DNA from: Streptomyces chartreusis
GTDB lineage: Bacteria > Actinomycetota > Actinomycetes > Streptomycetales > Streptomycetaceae
Direction: 5' to 3'
Length of the DNA: 64,000 nucleotides
NCBI RefSeq assembly: GCF_008704715.1
Contig: NZ_CP023689.1
Span: 4,712,001-4,776,000, forward strand
A program made the translations under genes and the position numbers. This document shows, one piece after another, positions 18,097 through 26,752 of this stretch (position 1 is its first letter; every line of letters begins with the position of its first letter). The notes beneath the pieces were generated by a model, which was not told the DNA's origin, did no database searches, and saw only the letters and a list, made by a program, of their open reading frames with translations.

Positions 18097-19289
18097 CGGC
18101 GGTTCAGGTACGCCTGGAAGGCGCGGTAAAGCGTGTGGTTGGCGCTGCCGCCCAACGGTTTCTCCCATTCCCCCAGCGTCTCGACGACCTGTCCCCCGGT
18201 GCCGAGCTTCCAGCGCAGCAGTCCGTACGCACGTTCGTCAGGATCGAGAGTGGAGGGTACCCCTCGCATGTCGTAGACGTCGGCACCGAGCGCGTGGGCG
18301 TCCAGCAGCATCCGCCACTGAAGGGCGTTGGAGGGCCGGACCTCGCGGCGGTGGTCGGCCGAGGCACCGGTCTGGTACCAGGCACGGCGGCCCACCGTGA
18401 TCAGCGTGTGGGCGGCCAGGATCTCGCCCCGGTGACGGGCGAGGTACAGCTTCATCCGGCCCGGCTCCTCTGCGTTGAGCGCCGCGTACTGACGCTCGTA
18501 GTAGGCGAGCGAGCGGCCGAGCCGGAATCCGTCGCGCCGTTCGGTGATGCCGAGCAGCCGGTAGAACTCGGGGAGTTCGGCCGCGCCGCCCACCACGATC
18601 TCCACGCCCTCCTTCTGCGCGCGGCGGACATTGCGGCGCCATTCCTGGTTGAGCCCGGACCACAGGTCCTCGGTGCTGCGTCCGGCGAGCGGCACGTGGA
18701 AGACGTGCCGGGGCTGGGCGTCGCCGTCCTCGCCGGTGCCGTCTCCGCCGCAGCGGCGCCAGTCCCGGGCGCGCAGCCGTTCGGCCACGGCGGTGCCGAG
18801 CGGGTCGACCTCGCTGGCGAGGACGTCGCCGAGGCGCCGGCCGGGGCCGGTGAGGGACTTCAGCCGGGCGGCGTCCCAGCGCCGGTAGGCCGGGGACGGG
18901 CCGATGCGCACGGCGAAGGCGCCCGCGCCGCGCAGGTGCTCCAGGAGCGGGTCGAGCCAGCCGTCGAGGTCGGGGTCGCTCCAGTCGGCGACGGGGCCTT
19001 CGGGGAGGTAGGCGAAGTACTTGCGGGTGCCGGGGAACTGGCGCAGCAGCACCAGTGCGACGCCGTTGAGTTGCCCGGCCTCCGGGGCGGGTCCCCAGCC
19101 GATCAGCCGGGCGCGCCAGCCCTCCTTCACGTCGGCCCAGGAGGGGCACTGGAGGAATCCGGCGCCGAGTGCCGCGCCGGCGGGGGTCGCGAGGAAGGCA
19201 CGGTAGGTCTCCGCGGTGATGGTGCGCAGAGCGAAGCCCGGATGCGGGGCGGGGCGTGAGTGGCTGGGCGGAACGAGCAGCGCTGACAC
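18093..19289 (-). CDS. FemABX-type peptidyltransferase (lipid II interpeptide bridge formation)
   Basis: 398 residues with two GNAT-like halves; the C-terminal landmark is RREVRPSNALQWRMLLDAHALGADVYDMRG, close to the FemX/FemA signature. FemX-type enzymes add the first amino acid (glycine in streptomycetes) from aminoacyl-tRNA to the lysine or diaminopimelate of lipid II. I begin at GTG 19287-19289 because GAAGGAGAG precedes it; a longer frame lacks a ribosome site. The overlap with the MurJ-like gene fits a unit that modifies lipid II and then flips it. Confidence 0.85.
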   Translation of the reverse strand: MSALLVPPSHSRPAPHPGFALRTITAETYRAFLATPAGAALGAGFLQCPSWADVKEGWRARLIGWGPAPEAGQLNGVALVLLRQFPGTRKYFAYLPEGPVADWSDPDLDGWLDPLLEHLRGAGAFAVRIGPSPAYRRWDAARLKSLTGPGRRLGDVLASEVDPLGTAVAERLRARDWRRCGGDGTGEDGDAQPRHVFHVPLAGRSTEDLWSGLNQEWRRNVRRAQKEGVEIVVGGAAELPEFYRLLGITERRDGFRLGRSLAYYERQYAALNAEEPGRMKLYLARHRGEILAAHTLITVGRRAWYQTGASADHRREVRPSNALQWRMLLDAHALGADVYDMRGVPSTLDPDERAYGLLRWKLGTGGQVVETLGEWEKPLGGSANHTLYRAFQAYLNRR

Positions 19290-19530
19290 GGTCTGAGCCT
19301 CTCCTTCTCCCCGGGCCTGTCGCGGGGACACTCAGGAGATTCACAGCGGCCCATGACCGCTCCGTCCGGCGAATGTGACCGGACCATGACCGTTCCTCAC
19401 CAGTCGCCGTCACATAGCCCTGTGGCGGCTGACCTCGGGTTTTACGGCTCTACAGTCACGACATCGCCGACTCGTCCGGCCCGTTCCCGTTCCTTTTCTT
19501 GTTCCCGCTTCTGTTCTCCCGGAGGTTCTG

Positions 19531-20742
19531 TTGTCGCGCTCTCGTGCAGTCATCCATGCCCGCGTCCGGGCCGCCGTCGTGGCCGGCGCCGCGGCTGCCC
19601 TGCTGACGCCGCTCGCCGCCTGCTCGTCCGGCTCGCAGGGTTCGTCGGACGACGGCCGGAATCCCGGCGCCGACGACCGTCCTGTCACGGTCACCGTCAC
19701 GCCCCGGGGGGAGAAGGTCCCGGCGGGCGAGCCCGTGAAGGTCACGGCCTCTGGAGGCAGGCTCACCTCGGTGACGGTCACCGACGGCGAGGGGCACCGG
19801 CTGGCCGGCAAGGTCGCCGCCGACGGTCGTTCGTGGGTCTCCGACCGCAAGTCCGTGCCCGGCGCCGCGTATTCGGTGACGGCGGCGACCCGCAGCGAGG
19901 GCGGAACCGCGAAGAGCACCAGGGCCGCCTTCACCACGGCCGAGGCCGGCAAGGTCAACAAGGTCGACTGGCGGCCGGGCACCGGCACCACCGTCGGCGT
20001 CGCCCAGCCGATCTCCCTGGTCTTCGACAACCCGGTGAAGAACCGGGCCGAGGTCGAGAAGCAGCTGAGGATCACCACCTCGAACGACACCGAGGGTTCC
20101 TGGGGCTGGATGCGCGACTGGTCGGGCCGCGACCGGGTCGACTGGCGGCCGAAGGAGTACTGGAAGCCCGGGACCAAGGTCACGCTGAACGCCCGCCTGA
20201 ACGGCACCGATTCGGGCACGGCCGGGGGCTGGTTCGTCCGGGACTACACGACCACCTTCACGATCGGCGCCCGGCAGATCGTCAAGGTCGACCTCGACGA
20301 CCATCGGCTCACCCTCGTCCGGGACGGCGAGACGGTACGGCGGATACCGGTCTCCGGCGGCACGCCCGGCGGCGACAAGCGGTCCTGGCACGGGACGGCG
20401 GTGCTCATGGCCAAGGAGGGCACGATCAACATGAACTCCGAGACGGTGGGCCTCGCCGACGCCTACGACAAGATGGTCGACTACTCGATGCGGCTGACCT
20501 GGTCGGGCATGTACGCCCACGCGGCCCCCTGGAACGCCCGCTACTTCGGCAACTCCAACCACAGCTCCGGCTGCATAGGCATGAGCGACGCGAACGCGTC
20601 CTGGTTCTACGCCCAGGTCCACCCCGGCGACCCCTTCGAGATCAAGGGCAAGGACACAAAGGGCGTGGTCGCACCGGGGAACGGCTTCGGCGCGTGGAAC
20701 GTGTCGTGGACGGAGTGGCAGGGGATGAGCGCGCTGCGGTGA
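19531..20742 (+). CDS. L,D-transpeptidase lipoprotein (YkuD domain with Ig-like domains)
   Basis: 403 residues. The TTG start is backed by GGAGG six bases upstream. A signal segment ends in lipobox L-A-A-C. Two Ig-like domains follow (about 50-240, including LVFDNPVKNRAEVEKQL), as in mycobacterial LdtMt2. The catalytic YkuD domain contains HSSGCIGMSDANASW with the nucleophilic cysteine, and an upstream conserved His in MYAHAAPWN. It forms 3-3 cross-links in the cell wall outside the membrane. The gene is divergent from the femX-murJ unit across 240 bases that presumably hold both promoters. Confidence 0.9.
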   Translation: MSRSRAVIHARVRAAVVAGAAAALLTPLAACSSGSQGSSDDGRNPGADDRPVTVTVTPRGEKVPAGEPVKVTASGGRLTSVTVTDGEGHRLAGKVAADGRSWVSDRKSVPGAAYSVTAATRSEGGTAKSTRAAFTTAEAGKVNKVDWRPGTGTTVGVAQPISLVFDNPVKNRAEVEKQLRITTSNDTEGSWGWMRDWSGRDRVDWRPKEYWKPGTKVTLNARLNGTDSGTAGGWFVRDYTTTFTIGARQIVKVDLDDHRLTLVRDGETVRRIPVSGGTPGGDKRSWHGTAVLMAKEGTINMNSETVGLADAYDKMVDYSMRLTWSGMYAHAAPWNARYFGNSNHSSGCIGMSDANASWFYAQVHPGDPFEIKGKDTKGVVAPGNGFGAWNVSWTEWQGMSALR

Positions 20743-20746
20743 GTGG

Positions 20747-21091
20747 TCAGGAGCAACTGCACGACGAGGCGTAGACGACGAACACGACGGTCACGGTGAG
20801 CGTGGTGGCGGCCGCGCCGGCCAGGCGCCCGCGCCGCCCCGGCCTGGCGGGACGCAGCAACTCCCAGCCGCCGTAGCCGAGAAAGACCAGCAAGGCACCG
20901 CCCACACCCCCGGCGACGAGCGGGCTGCGGCCCCATCCCCACACGAACGCAACAGCCAGACCCGCCAGAACAAGGCAGGCGACCAACGTCAGCACGACCT
21001 CTCCTGCGATCTCCATCAGGAGTTCGTTCAAGAACGAGCCAATACCGCGGATCACGCGCACGACACGCTTCCAAGCCGCCCGAACTGCCAA
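20747..21091 (-). CDS. Small membrane protein of unknown function
   Basis: 114 residues starting at TTG (21089-21091), placed just after GGAGGGGGCG. Three hydrophobic segments are visible: EVVLTLVACLVLAGLAVAFVW, PLVAGGVGGALLVFLGYGG and a C-terminal TTLTVTVVFVVYASSCSCS. The protein ends in an unusual cysteine-rich S-S-C-S-C-S. I do not recognise a family. It is convergent with the L,D-transpeptidase gene, only four bases away, and may share its regulation by antisense overlap. Confidence 0.55.
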   Translation of the reverse strand: MAVRAAWKRVVRVIRGIGSFLNELLMEIAGEVVLTLVACLVLAGLAVAFVWGWGRSPLVAGGVGGALLVFLGYGGWELLRPARPGRRGRLAGAAATTLTVTVVFVVYASSCSCS

Positions 21092-21157
21092 CGCCCCCTC
21101 CAAAGCCGGTCCCGAATGATCGGACTCTACGAAACCGCGATGCGGCGAGCAGGAGAA

Positions 21158-21182
21158 GGCCCAAGTCCCGGAGACTTGGGCC
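21158..21182 (-). terminator. Stem-loop terminator
   Basis: GGCCCAAGTC, five-base loop, GACTTGGGCC: perfect 10-bp stem. On the minus strand it follows the SRPBCC gene and is trailed by a T-rich stretch. Confidence 0.8.
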
Positions 21183-21210
21183 GTCTTGGTGTTCGGGAGG
21201 GGCGTTTCGG

Positions 21211-21864
21211 TCAGGTGGTGGGGGACTCGGCGGCGACCTTGAGGTCGTGCAGCCAGGCTTCGAGGCCCGCGCCGAGGGCCGCTGTGGCGGTGGGGACGTC
21301 CGCCTCGACCTGGTCGCCGGTCCAGGTTTCCTCGGTGTGGACGTGGACGCCGCCCTTGACCTTGCGGAAGGTCCACAGGTGGACGCCCTCGTCGATGCGC
21401 AGGCCCTCGCCGATCGCGGGGCCGCTCCACAGGACGCAGTCGTTGCGGCGGAGCTCCTGGACGGTGGAGGTGATGGAGAGGGTGGTCGCGGGGGTCGTCG
21501 GGGTGGCCGGTGCGGGGGTCGTCCAGTGGAACCGGGACCCCGGCTTCAGACGGCCGTGGTCGAGGCGTTCGGCGGTGGTGACCGGGGGCTGCCAGGACGG
21601 CCAGCGTTCGACGTCGGTCTGGAGCTTCCAGATCCTGCTCAGCGGCGCCTTGATCACGACGTCGGACTCGTAGCGGATGACGGCGTCCTCGTCGACGCCC
21701 CGGCCGCCGCACCGGGACGTCGTGCTGTTCGGCGTGGCCTGGGCGGCCGGGACGGTGCCGGCGAGGACGCCGGTGACGGCGAGCGCGACCGTGACCGCGG
21801 CTGCGCGGGCCCGAGGCCGGCGCGGCTGCCGGGAGCGGGAGGCGGAAGGGCTGTTGGCGAACAT
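21211..21864 (-). CDS. Secreted SRPBCC/polyketide-cyclase-like protein
   Basis: 217 residues. An arginine-rich N-terminus and hydrophobic core (VTVALAVTGVLAGTVPAAQA) form a probable signal peptide with an A-x-A site near 43-48. The mature part is a START/Bet v1-like domain: VVIKAPLSRIWKLQTDVERWPSWQPPVTTAE and the FRKVKGGVHVHTEETWTGD strand are typical. The ligand is unknown. Secretion is uncommon for this fold, and two cysteines could form a disulfide. It lies 44 bases downstream of the oxidoreductase gene in the same direction and is probably cotranscribed under the TetR regulator. Confidence 0.75.
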   Translation of the reverse strand: MFANSPSASRSRQPRRPRARAAAVTVALAVTGVLAGTVPAAQATPNSTTSRCGGRGVDEDAVIRYESDVVIKAPLSRIWKLQTDVERWPSWQPPVTTAERLDHGRLKPGSRFHWTTPAPATPTTPATTLSITSTVQELRRNDCVLWSGPAIGEGLRIDEGVHLWTFRKVKGGVHVHTEETWTGDQVEADVPTATAALGAGLEAWLHDLKVAAESPTT

Positions 21865-21908
21865 GGTGTTCCTCTCGGTGGTGGGTACGAACAGGGCCGG
21901 CGGGCCGG

Positions 21909-22940
21909 TTACGGGTTCAGGACGACCTTTCCGGCGACGGTGCCGGACTCGGCCAGCCGCATGGCGTCGGCGGCGCGGGTGAGCGGCAGCTGCGCGGCGA
22001 TCTGGGCGCTGACCTCGCCGCGCTGGAGGGCGGCGAAGACCTGGGTGAGGTCGGTGCGCAGGCGGGCGCGGAAGCGGTTCTTGGCCAGGGCCCGGCCGGC
22101 CCAGACGTTGAAGAAGTAGGCGCGGCGGCGGTTGGGCAGCGCGTTCCACATCCACACCCGGCCCAGCAGCTTGAGGACGGGCCACTGCTTGGAGCCCTCG
22201 TCGTCCCGGGTGGAGGCGCTGCCGTACGAGACGAGCGTGCCGCCGGGTGCCAGGAGCCGCCAGGAGTCGACGATGCCGCGGCCGCCGACGTGGTCGAAGA
22301 CGGCGGCCACCCCGCGGGGCGCGAGTTCGCGGATGCGGGCGGCGACGTCGCCGGCGCGGTAGTCGACGGGGGCGACTCCCCGTTCCCGCAGGGCGTCGTG
22401 GTGGCGTTCGGACGCCGTACCGATCACCCGCGCACCCGCGGCCTGGGCGAGCTGGACCAGGACCGATCCGACACCGCCGTTCGCGCCGTGCACCACCACG
22501 GTGTCCCCGGCACGGACCCGCGCCTTGCGGTGCAGCATCTGCCAGGCGGTGATGCCGTTGACGACGAGGGTCTCCGCCTCCGCCGCACCGATCCCGGCGG
22601 GCACCGGCACCACGTCCGCCGCGTCGACGAGCACATGGCTGGCCCAGCCGCCGACCTTCAGCAGCGCGGCGACCCGGGTGCCGGCCAGGCCCGGGTCCAC
22701 GCCCTCGCCGGTCGCCAGCACCGTGCCGACGAGGTCGTAGCCGGGCACGAACGGGAAGGGCGGCTGGTCGTAGTAGCGGCCGCGCCGCATCTGCTGCTCG
22801 GCGAAGGAGACGCCGGTCGCCTCCATCCGGATCACGACCTGGCCGGGGCCCGCGGTGGGCACCGCCCCGAGCCGGATCTGCAGCCCCTCGGGCTCGACCT
22901 TGCCCGGCAGCACGACCTCGACGAGTCCTTCGGTGTTCAT
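21909..22940 (-). CDS. Zinc-free medium-chain dehydrogenase/quinone oxidoreductase
   Basis: 343 residues from the ATG at 22938-22940, preceded by GGAGGT. It is an MDR-superfamily protein of the quinone-oxidoreductase branch: N-terminal GroES-like barrel (FPFVPGYDLVGTVLATGEGVD), then the NADPH Rossmann motif VVHGANGGVGSVLVQLAQAAGARVIGT. Zinc-binding cysteines of alcohol dehydrogenases are absent. It probably reduces quinones or enones with NADPH. It is divergent from a TetR gene, with matching operator sequences between, so it is likely induced by a small reactive molecule. Confidence 0.85.
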   Translation of the reverse strand: MNTEGLVEVVLPGKVEPEGLQIRLGAVPTAGPGQVVIRMEATGVSFAEQQMRRGRYYDQPPFPFVPGYDLVGTVLATGEGVDPGLAGTRVAALLKVGGWASHVLVDAADVVPVPAGIGAAEAETLVVNGITAWQMLHRKARVRAGDTVVVHGANGGVGSVLVQLAQAAGARVIGTASERHHDALRERGVAPVDYRAGDVAARIRELAPRGVAAVFDHVGGRGIVDSWRLLAPGGTLVSYGSASTRDDEGSKQWPVLKLLGRVWMWNALPNRRRAYFFNVWAGRALAKNRFRARLRTDLTQVFAALQRGEVSAQIAAQLPLTRAADAMRLAESGTVAGKVVLNP

Positions 22941-22985
22941 GGCGACGACCTCCACAGGGCCATTGAGTTACTTGGCTTCGCGTTC

Positions 22986-23045
22986 GTTAGAAGTTATAAC
23001 TCGACGAGTCCGAGAGTGTCAATAACTTCAGTGATAACCTCTAAC
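22986..23045. promoter_or_regulatory. TetR operator pair
   Basis: GTTAGAAGTTATAAC at 22986-23000 and the inverted near-copy GTGATAACCTCTAAC at 23031-23045 (complement GTTAGAGGTTATCAC). A further ATAACTTC at 23022-23029 is the inverse of part of the first copy. The second copy ends one base before the TetR start codon. The AT-rich block contrasts with its surroundings. Confidence 0.75.
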
Positions 23046-23046
23046 T

Positions 23047-23703
23047 ATGGTGAACTCGGAAGCGAAGACCCCGCGCGAGCGCTACCGCGCCCAGGTGCGT
23101 ACGGAGATCAAGGAACGGGCGTGGGAGCAGATCGCCACCGCCGGCGCCTCCGCGCTCTCCCTGAACGCGATCGCCAAGCAGATGGGCATGAGCGGACCCG
23201 CGCTGTACCGGTACTTCAGCGGGCGAGACGAGCTGATCACCGAGCTCGTCAGAGACGCGTACCGAAGCCTCGCCGACACCTTCCGCGCCGCCGCGGAGGC
23301 CGGCGCCGACCTGTCCGGGCTGGCGCACGCCCTGCGGGGATGGGCCCTGAAGGACCCCCAGCGCTACTTCCTCATCTACGGCACGCCCATCCCGGGCTAC
23401 CACGCGCCCGACGACACCACCGCGATCTCCTCGGAGATCATGGCGACCCTCCTGGACGCCTGTGCCGCGCTGCCGACGGACGGCCCGGCGACCCCGTTCG
23501 ACGCGCACCTCGAAGGTCACCGGGACTGGGCGCGCAACCATCCCGCTCCGCCCGCGGCCCTCCACCGCGCCCTGACCTTCTGGACCCGGCTGCACGGGGT
23601 GCTGTCCCTGGAACTCGCCGGCCAGTTCACCGGCATGGGGCTCGACCCCGCGCTCCTCTTCGCGGCCGAACTGGACGACCTGACCGCTACACCGACGGAC
23701 TGA
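23047..23703 (+). CDS. TetR/AcrR-family transcriptional regulator
   Basis: 218 residues. The N-terminal helix-turn-helix is clear (GASALSLNAIAKQMGMSGPALYRYFSGRDELITELV). The C-terminal WHG-type ligand domain (about 85-215) includes WALKDPQRYFLIYGTPIPGY, common in one large actinobacterial TetR subgroup. It is divergent from the quinone oxidoreductase gene; inverted operator-like sequences lie between and one touches its own start codon, implying autorepression as well as control of the oxidoreductase. Confidence 0.88.
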   Translation: MVNSEAKTPRERYRAQVRTEIKERAWEQIATAGASALSLNAIAKQMGMSGPALYRYFSGRDELITELVRDAYRSLADTFRAAAEAGADLSGLAHALRGWALKDPQRYFLIYGTPIPGYHAPDDTTAISSEIMATLLDACAALPTDGPATPFDAHLEGHRDWARNHPAPPAALHRALTFWTRLHGVLSLELAGQFTGMGLDPALLFAAELDDLTATPTD

Positions 23704-23730
23704 GTCCGGCGAACCGCGCCTTCGTGATCA

Positions 23731-23748
23731 TGTCACCGCTCTGTGACA
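23731..23748. promoter_or_regulatory. 18-base palindrome upstream of the DUF4232 lipoprotein gene
   Basis: TGTCAC-N6-GTGACA, about 120 bases before the lipoprotein start. It could be an operator for that gene; the stem is short for a terminator of the TetR gene. Confidence 0.35.
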
Positions 23749-23869
23749 GCGATGTCCTGGAACGAAGGCACCGGGATCCTCCCGGCTCGCGGCACCCTCC
23801 TAGTGATCGAGCAGCACCGAGCCGCCGAAACCGCTTCGGCCTCAACCGACCGATCACCAAGGGGATTTC

Positions 23870-24550
23870 ATGTTCGGCAACCGTCGCAAGGCCCTCCTCG
23901 TCTCCGCGGCCCTCGTGGGCGGCGCCATGCTGATGACGGCGTGCCAGGACTCGGACGCGACGAAGGACACCGGTGCCGCCAAGGGGTCTTCCTCCTCCCC
24001 CGGCAAGGCCGGTGACTCGGGCTCCTCGTCCGGCTCGTCGAGCACGGGCGGCGGCAAGGACACCGCGAAGGGCGACGGCGGCTCGGGCAAGGGGACCGAT
24101 GACGGGGCCGGGTCCGGCGCCGACACCGGCAACGGCGGGCGCGAGCAGGTCGAGCAGAGCTGCGGTGCCAACGACATCTCCTGGAGCACCAGGTCCGAGA
24201 CCCAGGCCGGCGGATACATCCTCGTCATCGCCAAGGCCAAGCCCGGCATCACCTGCTACCTGCCCGCCGAACTCCCGACCGTGGCCTTCGGCTCCGACGG
24301 CACCCAGGCCGGTCCCGCGGAGCAGTCCGTGGGCGAGCAGATCAAGCTCAGCGGCAGCACCACCGCCTACGCCGGCGTCAACCCCAAGTCCACCAACACG
24401 GACGGCGGCAAGGAGCTCGACAGCATCATCGTCGCCGTCGGCGACAACGACCCCGACCCCGTCTCCCTGCCCGTCGGCACCATCACCGTCGACAAGCCGA
24501 TCGTCACCAACTGGCACACCGCCCCCACCGACGCCGTCCCCTTCAGCTGA
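23870..24550 (+). CDS. DUF4232 lipoprotein
   Basis: 226 residues, with AAGGGG before the ATG. The signal segment ends in lipobox L-M-T-A-C. A low-complexity Ser/Gly/Lys/Asp linker of about 65 residues separates the lipid anchor from a C-terminal DUF4232 domain (about 98-226) with two cysteines that probably pair. The linker would extend the domain through the cell wall. Proteins of this type are numerous in streptomycetes and their function is unknown. Confidence 0.8.
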   Translation: MFGNRRKALLVSAALVGGAMLMTACQDSDATKDTGAAKGSSSSPGKAGDSGSSSGSSSTGGGKDTAKGDGGSGKGTDDGAGSGADTGNGGREQVEQSCGANDISWSTRSETQAGGYILVIAKAKPGITCYLPAELPTVAFGSDGTQAGPAEQSVGEQIKLSGSTTAYAGVNPKSTNTDGGKELDSIIVAVGDNDPDPVSLPVGTITVDKPIVTNWHTAPTDAVPFS

Positions 24551-24717
24551 ACGCACACAGCTGATTTCCGGGGTCAGGCCGTCGGGTTGTCCGCGAACCT
24601 CCCCGGAATTGTCCTTGATCGGTAACGGACGGATCCCGGGGCCGATTTCGCTCGTCCTGCCAGGTGGTCGCATCGCGGCCGGGGGTCGGCGAGGAACTAC
24701 GCGAAGGTGGGGCGGAC

Positions 24718-25485
24718 ATGGCGCGGCACGGTGGTGGGCGGGGCTGGTACGGCAAGCTGATCGGCGCGGCGCTCGGAGTCACGGTGCTCGCCACCGGCGC
24801 CTCGGTGTGGACCGCGCAGGCCGGTGCCGCGGGCGGCTCCTCGCCGAAGACGTCCGCGTCGGCCGCGCCCGCGGTCAAGCCGGTCGACGTGAGCATCGTG
24901 CACGCCTCGGACAAGGGGGCGCGCGGCGTCAACATCACCATCGACGACGGCCCCGACCCGAACTGGACCCCCCAAGTGCTGGACGTGCTGCGGGAGTACG
25001 GGGTGAAGGCGACGTTCTGCATGGTGGGGACGCAGGCGCAGGCCCACCCCGACCTGGTGAAGAGGGTGGTCGCGGAGGGGCACCGGCTGTGCGACCACTC
25101 GGTGTCGCACGACACCGCCATGGACAAGAACACCCAGGCCTACCAGTCGCAGCAGATCCTCGACGCCGAGCGCATGATCACCAAGGCGTCCGGGGGCGTA
25201 CGCCCGATGTACTACCGGGCGCCGGGCGGTGCCTTCACCCCCTACAGCCGTAAGCTCGCCGCCGACCGGGGCATGCGTCCGCTGGGCTGGAACGTGGACA
25301 CCAAGGACTTCGAGCAGCCCGGCGCGGACGCCATCGTCGCCACCGTCCAGCGGGAGCTGCCGAACGGGCCGACGCTCCTCTTCCACGACGCGGGCGGCGA
25401 CCGCTCCCAGACCGTCGAGGCCCTGCGCCGGGTCCTGCCCTGGCTCAAGCAGCAGGGCTACTCGTTCGGCTTCCCGGTGCGCTGA
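24718..25485 (+). CDS. Secreted polysaccharide deacetylase (NodB homology)
   Basis: 255 residues from the ATG at 24718. The N-terminal hydrophobic segment (LIGAALGVTVLATGASVWTA) is a signal peptide or anchor. The NodB domain carries ITIDDGPDPN (metal Asp and catalytic base), CDHSVSHD (the two metal His), YRAPGGAFTP and the late LLFHDAGGD His. It removes acetyl groups from a cell-surface or extracellular polysaccharide such as peptidoglycan or chitin. The 3' end overlaps the convergent FUSC gene by 28 bases. Confidence 0.88.
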   Translation: MARHGGGRGWYGKLIGAALGVTVLATGASVWTAQAGAAGGSSPKTSASAAPAVKPVDVSIVHASDKGARGVNITIDDGPDPNWTPQVLDVLREYGVKATFCMVGTQAQAHPDLVKRVVAEGHRLCDHSVSHDTAMDKNTQAYQSQQILDAERMITKASGGVRPMYYRAPGGAFTPYSRKLAADRGMRPLGWNVDTKDFEQPGADAIVATVQRELPNGPTLLFHDAGGDRSQTVEALRRVLPWLKQQGYSFGFPVR

Positions 25486-26558
25486 GCAGGCGTCTTCCCG
25501 GCACGCTTCGCCAGCAGGCCGGCCAGCACCATGACGACCAGGCCGATCCCCACCCCGCACAGCGTCCACAGCACGCGATCGCCCTCGGCCGAGTAGTCCG
25601 AGGGCTGCGGGAGATCGATGAGCACGAGCGCCGCCGCGGCGATGGCCGCGCTGTAGAAGGCGTAGTTCCAAAAGCGGATCGCCGCGCCGTGCATCAGCAG
25701 GACGAGCGCCACCACTTCCAGTCCGCGCTCGACGGCGAACAGTCTGAGGCCGTCCTCGTTCGCGGGCACCAGCAGCAGGAGCAGGGCGAAACCGGCGCCG
25801 AGCAGCGCGCCGACCAGGCGCTGGACGCTGGCGATGGTGGCCTGCTCCAGGCTCGGCTTCATCGCGATCATGGCCGCGATGGAGAGCCAACTGCCGTACG
25901 AGAGGTCCAGGCCGTACGCGAGCGCGATCGTGCCGGCGATGACCAGGGCGCGGATCAGCGCGAAGAGGATCAGTGGCGGGGTGAGCTTCCGGCGCGAGGT
26001 GTCGCCCGGGAGCTCCGAGAAGGGCTGCGGCAGGTCGGCGCGCCCGCGGATCAGCCACCAGAGGAACGCCACCAGGATCCACAGCGCCGCCCCTCCGGTC
26101 CAGGAGACCACCTGCGCCCAGGTGTAGCTGGTGACATGGCTCGCCCCGTGAAGGCCGGCCTCGACTCCGACGGCGATGATGAACCAGATGTTGAGCAGCA
26201 GGGCGTTGACGAATCTGTGCACCCCGAACGCGAGCGCAAGACCGGCCGTCAGCGTGACCAGGAAGGCCGCGAGCACCAGCCAGCCCCAGGCGTCCGCCCC
26301 GATGCCGAAGGCCAGCGCGGTCATCCCGGCGCCGACCAGCGTGAAGAGGGCGAGGTCGAGCGCGCGGTGCCCGAAGCTGCCTCCGGGGTCGGCCAGGGCC
26401 ACGAACAGCGCACCGAACAGCGCGCTGAGCAGGTACTGCTCGTAGCCGATCGCCCAGAAGACGAACAGCGGCACCATCCCGACGTCCAGGAACCCCACCG
26501 CTCGCGGCCAGTTCAGCCCCCGGGGATCGCACGCGAAGACCTTCGACAGCCAGCCCAT
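25458..26558 (-). CDS. FUSC-like integral membrane protein
   Basis: 366 residues with about ten membrane helices arranged as two similar groups separated by a cytoplasmic segment (RGRADLPQPFSELPGDTSRRK). The second group, starting IAAMIAMKPSLEQATIASVQRLVGALLGAG, matches the FUSC/aromatic-acid exporter signature. These proteins are linked to efflux of aromatic or toxic acids, but it lacks the long soluble domains of AaeB-like exporters. It stands alone, convergent with the deacetylase gene. Confidence 0.7.
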   Translation of the reverse strand: MGWLSKVFACDPRGLNWPRAVGFLDVGMVPLFVFWAIGYEQYLLSALFGALFVALADPGGSFGHRALDLALFTLVGAGMTALAFGIGADAWGWLVLAAFLVTLTAGLALAFGVHRFVNALLLNIWFIIAVGVEAGLHGASHVTSYTWAQVVSWTGGAALWILVAFLWWLIRGRADLPQPFSELPGDTSRRKLTPPLILFALIRALVIAGTIALAYGLDLSYGSWLSIAAMIAMKPSLEQATIASVQRLVGALLGAGFALLLLLVPANEDGLRLFAVERGLEVVALVLLMHGAAIRFWNYAFYSAAIAAAALVLIDLPQPSDYSAEGDRVLWTLCGVGIGLVVMVLAGLLAKRAGKTPAQRTGKPNE

Positions 26559-26752
26559 GGCTTCCTCTCCTGCGATTCGCTCGACATGCCGCTTTGATAG
26601 TGAATTCTTACGATTCGCTCAGGTCGTGGCGCGGCGACCCGCCGTGCGGGCGGTGCGATGAGTTCCGGGCGTGCCGGCGGTCTGTTCTGGTGGGCGTCCC
26701 AGGACGTCATGTCGTGTGACGCCGCCCGGCACGAGAGACCACGGAGGAAGTC

